Positions 37,501 to 50,400 of a DNA stretch of 64,000 bases are shown here, in pieces. The notes under the pieces are model-generated. The model had not been told where the DNA came from, did no database searches, and saw only the letters and a list, made by a program, of their open reading frames with translations. Position numbers and translations under genes: made by a program. This stretch comes from Tubiluchus corallicola (lineage: Eukaryota; Priapulida; Priapulimorpha; Priapulimorphida; Tubiluchidae): the NCBI GenBank assembly GCA_030141605.1, contig JAQGDQ010000912.1, positions 17,076 to 81,075 on the forward strand, in the 5' to 3' direction. The number at the start of each line of letters is the position of its first letter. Within the stretch, counting starts at the first letter, position 1.

Positions 37501-40500
37501 TGTCCTATCATGTCCTGTCTTGTCCTGTTTCGCCCAGTCCTGCTAATTTGTCACGTCTCATTACCTCACCTCATCTCAAATGACATTATTTCACCTCACA
37601 CTCTCTTACCTTATCTTATTCATAGAGCATTTAGTGCACTTTTTATTATTTTATATTCAGCTGAATTGGCTCAAACTTGTCACAGTGGCTACAAAGGAAA
37701 TTTAATCAGTTGGAGAAGAGATCTTATCACATTGTACGGTTCTGCAACTGTGGTCACTCCGAGTGACTGTCCAGTGGAAGAAACAAGTGAACAGTTGTGT
37801 TTTGACCCTCCTGTAATGCAAGCAGAAGACGGGGTAATTAAAATCAATAATTTTGTAGTGTATATTTCCAAATGATGTTTTTGATAGCAGCAACGTAAAT
37901 TCATTACATGTTCGTAACATTGATAGTGTTTCTGGTTTTCAGGGCTTACATTTCTTAAAGTTGAAAAATATAAATAAATAAATACATACATACAGTAAGT
38001 CCTCGCTTAACGATGCTAATACGTTTCAGCAAAACACGACGTTAAGCGAAACGTCGTTAAAAGAAACCAAAACTTCCAAAGAAAAAAAGCAAAAGAATTG
38101 AGATACATTTCAGAGGCAAAAATCAATGCTGTTTAAATCATATAAATTAAACGTTTTATGAGTTTCGTTATGGTTTCTGCTAATTAATTGCTTTCTGCTT
38201 TCTTAAAAGGTGTCAAATGTTCAGCGTCATTAAAACGAAACTTTGCTAAACGGTCAGTCGTTAAGCGGGGAGTTACTATATTTTACACACTTGTCATTGC
38301 ATTCATCCAGTGGACACCAGTTCAAATCGAGGCCCAGCATACTTCCACAATTAATATTAAGCTGAGCCAAAACTCTGTGAAGACAGGCACAAGCTCTTAA
38401 AAAGTCTAGGAGTAAAATTAACATAACTCCTAATGAAAATAAAAAAAATTCTCAAACCATTTCGTAAAATCGTGGATCTAACTGGCCATTTTTATTGGAC
38501 CAAAAATTTGATTTGATGAGTAAGCAGCAGACGTTGCTCTACAATGCTCTAAACACTTCACAGAACATTTCAGAAGTTGTTTGCCTTGATTCTTGGCCAG
38601 TAACTGTAAGTATGGTAAATCATGGCATACAACCAACCTTTTTTTGTCTCAGCTTTATTAGAAAAGCTATTGACGTTGGTTTACTTTCACGTCCTTCTTA
38701 AAATCATAATCATTGCATTTTACTATGTGCATAGATGTGCTAAGAATGCATTATGCATTGATTTTGAATGCGCATGAGTACTGTAATAAGCCTTTTCTCA
38801 GGTGTGCATGCACAGTTGCTGTACGTCAAAGGTTAAGTGTACCTCAGCAATGCATCTTAACTACAAATGCCACGTGACGTGTGGGTAAAGCAAAGCCATC
38901 TGCGGCATCAATTCAGGAACTTCAGTTGTTTTACGCAGACTTTACTTAATTATGCATTAGTCTGTGCGAAGAGTGCTTTACTAGCAGGATCTTGCTTGGC
39001 AACAGGAAAAAATGAACTAGGCAATTTTCTAGCTAGTTGTTAAAAACTGTTACTATTACAATAGCATAGGCTGCGAGGCGTTGTCAAGGGTACACAAATG
39101 CATTGTCTGGTTCACTTAACCTTTGAACTCTTCACGATGATTATCATTCGCTGGAACTGTGAAAAGGCTTAATAGTGCTACATAAAATGCTAGCACGCTC
39201 TACTTTATCCAGCTAATGATAACATTAAGACTTTTTATCTATTTTTTAGTCTAGTCTTCTCTGGACTTTTTTACTTTAAAGAACCATCCCTTTAAGAAAG
39301 CTGTTGTCACAATGACAAGTGTATAATCATGACTCTCACTAATGTTCGTTAATGGGAGCCAAATTTCAAAAATACACAAATCCTAACAAAATGGATTTGA
39401 AATTACTTGCCCTGTTACGTTAAAAAATATACCCATAGTTTATCTTATCTGTGAGCTTTTGTTAAGTTAAGTCACTGTGACTTATGAATTTGATAAAAAT
39501 GAACACAGTTTAGGTCAAAGGTCAACTTGAATGAATTTTGTGTCTACTCATAATTTTTTGACTTGAAATATTCAATTGAACAATTTTTGAAAAGCAATTA
39601 AACCTAAAACTTCACATTTTATAAAAATTAAGGATTCGATCATCTTTGCCCCCATTACTCCCTTTACCCTCTACAAAAATTGTTGACATTTTGCAGAGTG
39701 TTACCCAAGCTAGATTTGTTCAGTGTACCTCAAACAATTCAAATCAGTTTTGCAGAGGGTTACTCAAGCTAGCTTTTGTTCAGCATACCTCAAACAATTC
39801 AAATCAGTTTTGCAGAAGTTACCCAAGCTAGATTTGTTCAGCATACCTCAGACAATTCAAATCAGTTTTGCAGAGGGTTTACCCAAGATAGATTTGTTCA
39901 GCATACCTCAAACAATTCAAATCAGTTTTGCAGAGGGTTACCCAAGCTAGATTTGTTTGGCATACCTCAAACAATTCAAATCAGTTTTGCAGAGGGTTAC
40001 CCAAGCTTGATTTGTTCAGCATGCCTCAAACAATTCAAATCAGTTTTGCAGAGGGTTACCCAAGCTAGATTTGTTCAGTAAACCTCAAACAATTCAAATC
40101 AGTTTTGCAGAAGTTACCCACGCTAGATTTGTTCAGCATACCTCAAACAATTCAAATCAGTTTTGCAGAGGGTTACCCAAGCTAGATTTGTTCAGTAAAC
40201 CTCAAACAATTCAAATCAGTTTTGCAGAGGGTTACCCACGCTAGATTTGTTTGGCATGCCTCAAACAATTCAAATCAGTTTTGCAGAGGGTTACCCAAGC
40301 TAGATTTGTTCAGTAAACCTCAAACAATTCAAATCAGTTTTGCAGAGGGTTACCCACGCTAGATTTGTTTGGCATGCCTCAAACAATTCAAATCAGTTTT
40401 GCAGAGGGTTACCCAAGCTAGATTTGTTCAGTAAACCTCAAACAATTCAAATCAGTTTTGCAGAGGGTTACCCACGCTAGATTTGTTTGGCATGCCTCAA

Positions 40501-41351
40501 ACAATTCAAATCAGTTTTGCAGAGGGTTACCCAAGCTAGATTTGTTCAGTAAACCTCAAACAATTCAAATCAGTTTTGCAGAGGGTTACCCACGCTAGAT
40601 TTGTTTGGCATGCCTCAAACAATTCAAATCAGTTTTGCAGAGGGTTACCCAAGCTAGATTTGTTCAGTAAACCTCAAACAATTCAAATCAGTTTTGCAGA
40701 GGGTTACCCACGCTAGATTTGTTTGGCATGCCTCAAACAATTCAAATCAGTTTTGCAGAGGGTTACCCAAGCTAGATTTGTTCAGTAAACCTCAAACAAT
40801 TCAAATCAGTTTTGCAGAGGGTTACCCAAGTTTGATTTGTTCAGTAAACCTCAAACAATGCAAAACCTTTTAGTCATGAGACGTTAAAACTATTCTTCTA
40901 CCATTCGTAACATTGACATTTTCTGGCATTGTGCAGTTTTGCCCTGATGGATACGAAGCGCATCTGGGATTCTGCTACAAATTTCACGGGACACCTGAGA
41001 TCCACTTAGATGCTCATGATATATGCGCCTCCGAAGGTGGAACACTGGCTAAGATTGACACTGATTGCAAGTGGGACTCTCTCTCAAAGTTGATTCGTCC
41101 GGAGCCTGAATCAGAAAGGTACATTAATATCTGTAACAAGATATCTTGCTTACAAGTAGGTGAGGATGTATTCATCTTTTGCTGAAAACAAGGGAGAAAA
41201 ACGAAGAAGGAAAGGAAAGAGACACAGAAAGGAGAGTGTAAATGCAAGGGGAAGAGGAAAAAAGTGCAAGTGTGACAGAGAAGAGAGAGTGGTAGAGAGA
41301 GAGAGACACAGAGAGAAAGAGAGAGAGACAGCGAGAGAGAGAGAGAGGTAT

Positions 41352-41416
<65 letters not shown>

Positions 41417-44400
41417 GAGAGAGAGAGAGGAGACACAGAGAGAGAGAGAGAGAGAGAGAGAGTACAATACTTGTTGTTTTTCATTTTCTGCGTTATATAT
41501 TCCATTTGTAATTAGAGATTGTGTTTTAAATCTAAATAACTGGTATTTAATGATCTTTTGTGATATTTTCCATTTCTTTCTTTCTTCATAAGATATTATG
41601 TCTTGCCCATTTGTGCATTGCTAATACATGTCTAATAATCATGTGTGTCACAGTAAAAATTTGTTATGGTTTTCTATTGTGTTTATATTGCCGAACATGA
41701 AATTTTCATATTTAAATTTAGTTTGTAAGTTGAATTGTCCAACGATTGTCTAGGATAGATTCAGACTTTCAGACTAACTTTAAAATAACTAAAATGTTTG
41801 AAAAATAAACTGAAGTCTGTTATTTGATATGTTACAGTATTGTGGACAATGTCTGGATTGGACTTACCTATGAAGGACAGGATTGGGAGTGGGAAGATGG
41901 GGCACAGTTGCAGGAATTTGATAAATGGGCTGAAAATGAACCACAGGGTAAATTTACTCTGCATATAATTTTTTCTTTAATTTTATTTATTTATTTATTA
42001 TGTTGTTAAAGGAAGACAGGATGATTTTTCACACAATCCCATTTTCAAGTCAATAAAAATTATAGATTTTAACTCAATTAATACTGCAAAGTTGTTTCTG
42101 ATAAAATTAAATAATAGATTAAAATCTTAATTAACAGCGGGCGAGCCCAAAACTATTGACGACCTCACAAACTAACATAATTTTCAACAGAAAAAATATT
42201 CCACGAGCGTGTTGCACGTGTTTGAGAAAGAGGAAATTGAAGTACAGTGCTGCTGTAAGAGATTCAGTGAGTTGTACTAAAACTAGGCAAGTTTTAAGAT
42301 AAAAAATAAAGTTTCAAATTTACGGCTGCACTCACGCATGAGCTGTCGAATGTGTGTAGTTCGTCTCAAACTAACACATGTGAAACGAGAGGTACAGCAC
42401 TTGTTTTTTGTGCAATGCATTTCGGAAATGCAGGCGCTAGTGCCCGTCTAACTAACGAATGGCGAATTGCATGTACCAGCGAAGAACTAGTAGCGCGAAC
42501 GTGAAATTTTGTTTGTGTGGTAATAATTCTTTCACGTAAGTCACTTTTGAAAAAATAGCATGTTTCCTTTCAATATTTTAAAGAGTAGATTGCTTTGACC
42601 TACAGTTTAAGATTGGGTCCGGTTTTGCTTTAAATAATTCAGCATTGAGTGTTATTAGATCAGTATATTTAGTAGACTCAGCCAGGCAGGACTAATGAGA
42701 GGATTTTTAGGGGGCCTGGGTAAGACAAATTTTGGGCCGCCACTCTCTCCTGTGCAAGGTTATGAAGACTATAATATACAAAAATGTTCAATAATCATTA
42801 TTTGTTAGTAACTGGAATAGGTTTATTCACAGTGAACCATAATACGTTTCATTTTCTGCTAACTGAGATTGACCGATTGGTAGAAAACCTATGGACGAGC
42901 TTTGACCGTACAAAACTGACGTTAGGATTACAAAATTGGAAATTATCGTGTGGCGGGACCAGCACAAAAATTGTTAGACACAACATGCATAAATCAAGTT
43001 AAAGCTTCGTATGTTTTACAATACCAGCTGTCTAGTGTTTAGCATATGAAGCAAATGTAGGTGATAAAAATATTGTCCAACTATGCAAAATTTAGCATTT
43101 CTAAGTTCTAACTTACCATTGCATAGCTAGAGTAGGGCATGTGATTCTGATACACACAAATACTGGTCATTCTAACGTACAAAATTTAATATTCATGGCC
43201 CGGGTGCAAAACTAATCTGCCCCTCGTGTGTGATTAAACAGTTCTGGGAGGTTTCCAGGTGCAGCTTGGTTTTGATCTGTCCCGAATCTTCGTAGTAGGC
43301 ACGAAATGTAAATGTCATACTTGTCAGTTTTGTGGGTAATTACAATGATGAGGTTAAAAGTTTATAAACAACAATGGAAAGGTGAATTATCTGTGTAGTC
43401 ACAAGCTGTGGTTGCTGCATAGTTAAGCAAAGCTGTGTCTGCTTAGCAAATGCAAATAAAAATTCTCTTTCTTGGCTGTTTCACCTGCCTCCGTCCCCAG
43501 CTTTTGTCTCAGTGGTAGACAGCTAAATTCAGTAGAAACAAGGAGGTACCCATCTATTTACCGATCAGCCATCATGTTGCTTAACTTTGGTTGCAAATCA
43601 CACCCATGCCATATTTAGTCACTCGTGCTCAGCAGCTTGTTAAATGATAATGTTTGGCGCCTACACAGTGTTGTGAAAGACATCAATTAAACAATTATAC
43701 TTCTGAAATGTGAATAGGCGTGAAGCGTGCGATGATCAGCATTCATTGTGCGGCCAGTAATCATTCTAATCTGGAACTGTCTACTGTGATATTAATTGAT
43801 TGATTGATTGACTGATTGATTGACTGATTGATTGATTGATTGTGATATTAATAAATAAATGTTGAACATTTTTCTAGAGAGCAGTAATGAGGAACATGCT
43901 TGCATAGAACTCAGCAAAACTGCTGATTCAGCATACTATTGGAAAAAAGAAGAGTGCGGTAACAACAAAACAGTTGTATGTGAGTACGCTGCAGCTGAAT
44001 CTGGTATGTACTATAAATTTACATTCTGTTTACTGTCTAAGTTCTAATCAAACTTTTTCGTAAATTTCAGGAAAAGTGGTCCTGTGTAGCAGGTTAGGGT
44101 TAGATTTTTAGTGTCGTAAGCGTCTTGGAGATCTACCCAATAATCACCCAAACAAATTTCACCAATCTGTGATAAACAAGATAGTGAGCAAAACCTTTCA
44201 GGAAACTGGCTTGTGTCTTTTAATCAGACATTTTGTATTTATTGCTACTCTAATTTGTATCTAATTACAATTGTAATTGTAGTTTATTGTCCACTTCAGC
44301 ATAATTGCAATTCAGATTATAACTGTCATACATGAAACCAATTGTAGTTACAATAATTGTAAAAGAACTATATTACTATAGTTACAAAACTACATAACAA

Positions 44401-47400
44401 TTTATCAACAGGAAATATATGCTGCATGGTGGTCAAGGATCAAGTCTTGTAAGATCATCATGAAAAGTGGAGAAAAAACTGCTTAATTAACAAGAGAAAG
44501 AATCATAGAAAAACAGAGAATAGTAAAGATAAAATAATAGAATAAGATAGAGAAAGAGAGAAGAGAAATGAAATAGAAAGGAGTTCAGCGGAGATACGTG
44601 ATGCAAAAGTATGAAAATATCAACTGTAAAGTAACCAGTCGTGGGATGTACTGTAACTATGGAACTTCATGGCATAACCAGAGAATGCTTTATAAGTAGG
44701 TTTTGATAGTGTAGTTTCGTGCTTTTGTCTATGTAAATTTATTATCAATGTCTTAAGATGTATTTCATTGTGCTTTTACTCGTTAATTGTAGGTATTATT
44801 TTTTATTTGTATTTTTATATATTATTTTATTTTGCTTATAGTAAAACAGTACAGCAGCACAGAGCGGCAGCAGTAAATTATTAAGCAGTACCGAGATGCT
44901 GCGTAGCGCTGTGTAAGGCTGTAAAAATAATTTATTGTTGTTGTCGTCGTCGTCCCCGTTGCTGTTGATGTTTTTACGATCATCATCATCATCATATCCA
45001 TCATCATCATCATCATCATCATTTATCATCATCACCATCACCACCACCATCAGCACCACAATCACCACCACCATCACCACCACCATCACCATCATCACCA
45101 CCATCATCACCACCGTCATCACCACCACCATAACCACCACCATCACCTCCAACATCACCACGACCATCACCACCGTCATCATCATCATTGACCCACCTAA
45201 AATCTGTTCCCCTTCAGGCAATAATAACTAAACAAAAATTGTTTGTCCAACTGCTTGTCCTTTTCTTTATACTAGACCGTCCCAAACAAGTTCAATGCTA
45301 ATTTCACTTACTTGTTTCTTTCAATATTTTAGCACTCAGCCTTGAATGTCCTAGTGACTGGAGTTCACAACTAGGACTTTGTCTCAAAGTCTTGAACTTC
45401 AACGATGGTAAAACATTTTATCAAGCAGAAAGGAAATGTCACGAAAACGCTGATGGACGCCTTAGTCACCTTGCAAAAGTTGATTCTCATGGAAAACTTA
45501 CTGTAATTGTGGAGAATCTATTGAACCGTGATTCACATGAGTGAGTTGCAGAAACTATTAGTTTGAATAGGCCTTTATTACCACATTAAGGTAACGCTTG
45601 TTGTCATCCAGGTGTATTTTCACAGAATGTGACATCAGTAAGCACTGGCAGTGAGCTTTACTCTGAACACACTTGAATGTTATCATGCTATTGAATGTAC
45701 ACGTATTTAAAGATTGGAAAATATTAACAGCGTTTTTGTGTTTCTTGAAATTCTGAACAGTTTCACAGCTGGTTTTATCACTTGGGCAGCAACCATGTAC
45801 ATGTTGTATATAATAACTGGTGGTAATTTCTTTACAGTTATTAATAAAACTGTATGTAAGTATCAAACTTTCAGCCTGTGAAAAATCTGTTGCAAGTAAA
45901 CAAATTTATAAAACAATTATTGATTCATGCACGCAAATTCATAGTGGGAGTACTGGCTGTCAATTCAATAGCCAGCGCAGGGCAGACTCGCGTCCCTGGA
46001 CAATTCTCATAACAGCTTTGCACATTTAAACAGTTGTCGAATTTGGAAAGTTAGGATGATTTCAATAATTTTCCCAAAATCTTATGCAGAAAAAATACTG
46101 CAGTTTTTATGTTGAACAGTTTTAGATACAAGCTATGACTTGGAAACTAGAAGGCTTTGAAATGATAATTCTTTGAAAATTCTACTGACTTTTTGTATCA
46201 CCGTGTTAATTGCACAACTAAATAAAAAAATTAAGCATTTTATTTATAGTGCCACAAAGAAAATTCAATTCACCTTCAGAAGATATATAGTTTTGCAATT
46301 AGGCCTTTAATGGGTATTTTTGCATAGGATGTCAAAACTACACTATTATACGTCGTCATGAAGGAATTCAATGACTATTTCTTCATTAAGTTACGTGAAG
46401 CGGTGTTAACTGAAACTTATAAACTCTTATTTTATCATTTTAGTGTAGTTTATAGTTACTCAACTAAAATAATATGATGAGTCCATGTAATTAAAGCAAA
46501 GAACAAGTCACTCAGTATGTTGGGTTTATTTACTGTTATCTCTTAATCTTAGAAAAATATAGCAAAGAAATTCGCAAAAAATCTCTATCTAGTAATTAGC
46601 TATCTAATTTTTTTTGTAAAAACTTATTATATCTTTGACGGATATTGACAGTGCGCTAATTTTCTTCAGGACGAATGACGTCATTGGAAGAAGAATAGGC
46701 ATTGAAAATGGGGTCGTCCAAGCATGAAGTGATCACGACATTAAACTGATTTTACTAATTACGCGAGGCGGTTATCACACTTTTATTACGAAATCCTTCT
46801 AACATTTTTCGCAGCCATTGAAATAAGCTTAAGTTTGCAGAAGGATTGACTTTTCCTTTAAAGAGCAGTGAATGCAAGTGAAATGCACGCATTTTAGCTT
46901 TATCTTAATAATAGTAAATTATACTGTAAGTACGACTGTAGCTATCGTAACATTCTTCATTATTTCCCTGTAAATCTGCAGAAGACGTGATGGAGGAATT
47001 TCCTGTATTTGATTACTCTTCCATAAAGCCAAGATTTCCCATATTGGTTAATACTGAGCCCAGGTCTTAGCCCTTTAGTCAGTATAAATGTTTTAGGGAC
47101 ATAAGGTGATTTGTTATTAGAGCTAAAAGAGAAACAGGATGATTTTTCATATACTACCCCATAAAAAGTGTACATTTTAACACAATTAATACTGCAAGAA
47201 ATTTTCTGATATAATAGATTAAAATCTTAATTAAGGCTGGCGAGCCCAACTATTGATGATATCACAAACTAACATAATTTTCAACAGCAAAAATATTCCA
47301 CGAGCGTGTTGCACGTGTTTGCGAGAGAGAAAATTGAAGTACAGTGCTGCTGTTAAATATTCAGTGTGTTGTACTAAAACTAGGCAAGTATTAAGATAAA

Positions 47401-50400
47401 AATTCAAATTTCAAGTTTACCGCCGTGCTCACGCATGAGCTGTCGAATGTGTGTAGTTCGTCACAAACTAACACATCTGAACTGAGAGGTACAGCATCTG
47501 TCTTTTGTACAATGCGTTTCCAAAATGCAGGCGCAGCACTGTCAAACTAGAGAAAGGCGAAATGCTTGTAACAGCGAAGAACTAGTGGTAACAATTCTCT
47601 CACATTAGTCAGGTTTGACAAAATAGTACGTTTACTTTCAATATTTTAAAGTATATGTTCCTAAAGAAGATTTGGTCCGGTTTTGCTTGAAGCATAAATT
47701 TGTTAATATCCAGTCTATAAGGATGATGAATAGCTGAATTGTCACAGTCTGTGCGTAATAACTGGAGTTAAGCACAATCAGTAAATGGACAGAGGACTGC
47801 TGCCTTGCAGATTTGGCTTTTTTTCTCATTGGGGCACCTCTCATTTTATCATCTTTTAAGATCAGACACATGACTGAACCGCCTGAGCAGTGTCCTGTGT
47901 CTGATCGTAGAGGATTGTCTTTGGCAGCTAACTAGGTCCTGGTCCCACCGCAACTGTGTACATTACTTAACCACTGTCATGGTGTGGTGGATAACAGCTA
48001 CTTAGTGTCACAAACTTCCTCTCTGTTTTAGTACTTGGATTGGATTAATGAGACTTGATGGCAGCCTCCCATATAAGCACATACTTGACATGAGTGAGGA
48101 GAATTTACAAGAGGATATTTTTCATCATTTTCATGGAGAAGGTGACGATACTGATTAATTCCTTGGTGATTCAGTTAACGAAAATTATTTCTGTATTATA
48201 ATTTATTGATTGCATGCTTTACAGTGTGTAAAGCATTTGTATGTAAGATGAGATGGTATAAGATAAGATCTTAAGTTAAGACAAGATAAGATAAGGTAAG
48301 GTAAGGTAGGGAAGGGTAGGGTAGGGTAGGGTAGGGTACAGTACGCTAAGAAACGATACGGTAGGACAGGACATGATACGATACAATACGAAAAGTTGAG
48401 ATGAGACGAGATGGTATGAGATGAGATAAGATAACATAAGATAGGATAAGATAGGATAAAGATAAGCTATTCTAAGCTAAGATAAGCTAAGCTAAGCTAA
48501 GCTAAGGCAAGGCAAGGCAAGGCGTTGAAGTTTGGTAAAATATTATTTTGTAATATTAATTAGCAGGAAATACAGTTAGGATGCCGAACGACCGTACATT
48601 CAACCAAGTCAGCCACCCTTATTTTAGTGATTCTGTAATTTTCTTACACGGTTGGATATGCTGATGATTTTGAAGAATTCATTTCTTGAAATTAAATAAG
48701 TTGGTGAAAACTAGAATTCAGTAAATAAATGATAATATTGTAATGAGGAAATTGAACAATGAACAAAAGCAGAACTAATTGAAATAACATTATTATAAGC
48801 AAATAAAGCAGCTTGGACTTTTAAAGGTGATAATTATGAAATAAATACATGCTTTAAAAGACATATTAAAATCATACGAAAATGTGTGATGGTAGTTATA
48901 ATAATCATTGATTTGTAGTTACATTCCAAAGCTCTGGCTCTTAATTTCAAGGCATAATAAATATGGCATAGTTGTTGAAGTTTGAAAATTAAACATGAAA
49001 CCGTAAAATTTCTTAGCCCAAATCCAGTCACCTGTCTGATATTTCTTGTTTTTGTAATCAAATGGTCGTGTGATGCTTCATCATGACTTATTGCTTGTTG
49101 TATTTTCTTTTTAGATTGTGCAAAACTAAAAGTTTTTCCTGAAGAGGAAGAAGAAGAAGAACCAGAGATTCGGGCTGATATTTTCACAGAAGTTTGTACA
49201 GATGAACTGTTTGCAGCTGTTTGTGAAATACAGCTACCTCAAGGTTAGTAAATGTACACGTATGTGTTGGAATATTTTTGCAAGTAACTGCACTCGTTAA
49301 TGTGATTAACATAACGTGTATAGTTTGCAGGCATTAACAATTTCTTATTAAACAACTTTTAGAACATTCTTACTCTTGCTCTGAGGATGATGACGTGTTT
49401 AATGGAGATGGGAAATGCATGCGTTTCATGGACATTGAAGTTGACCATGACGAAGCACTGGTCTCTTGTGAAAGTGGACTGAATTTGTTAACTGTGAAAA
49501 CTGATTATGACGTGATCACACTTAGATCTACAAACTGGTAAGTTTTGTTAATACAGAAAAAGAATTGTCGTATTTTCATATCATTTTGCAATATACCTTC
49601 TAAGGATTATTGTTAACATACAAGTATTGTTGCTGTTTCGTGTGACTAGACATTTTTGTTTATACCTGTCAATACATGCTGCAAATTGTTTGCATTTTAA
49701 ACTCAATTGCTTTCGATAAATGAAACATTCAGGGTTAATTAATGTTTTATTTACATGTAAAAGGCATGTTGACGCTTGTATTAATAATATTGCTCTGCTA
49801 ATTTCTTTTTTATTTTTAGGAATAGCATGTGGTTAGCTGCAAAATTCAATGACGAAACTGGAAGATTTGAATATCCAGATGGTTCAAGTTTTGGCTATTA
49901 TGACCATATTGCAAACAACTGGGTTGGGACTGATTATACCACTTGGTCAGATGGACAGTACCCTGAAATTAATGAAGTGCTGGGGGTATGAAAAGTTGTT
50001 TTTTTATTCTAAACTCTAAATTGTCAGATCTTTTCTTTTATCATATGAAAACTAAACCCATTAGATAGTTATTGAAAATATGTTCGTTTTTCACATAGTA
50101 AAAAATGCTCTAACAGTCTACTATCATATTATTACTTTTGTTTTCATTAAAATGTTCATAGTTTCACTTGAAGGGAAGTTGCAGTTTTCTTCTGTAAAAT
50201 AAGACTTTGCTGTTAAGTAGAGACAAAACATTAAATGTTCCCCCGGTTTTCTTCAAGTATAGCTTTAGCTACTTGGCTAACTGCTGGTCTGATAAAGACA
50301 AAACATTGAATGTCCCCTGGTTTTCTTCAAGTATAGCTTTAGCTACTTGGCTACTGCTGGTCTGAGGAAGACAAAACATTGAATGTTCCCCGGTTTTCTT

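Noticed and set aside
36554-37875. Cys/Pro/Leu-rich frames (ALSCPVLPCP)
   Set aside because: Pentanucleotide-based minisatellite upstream of gene R exon 6; only the last part of one frame overlaps real coding sequence.
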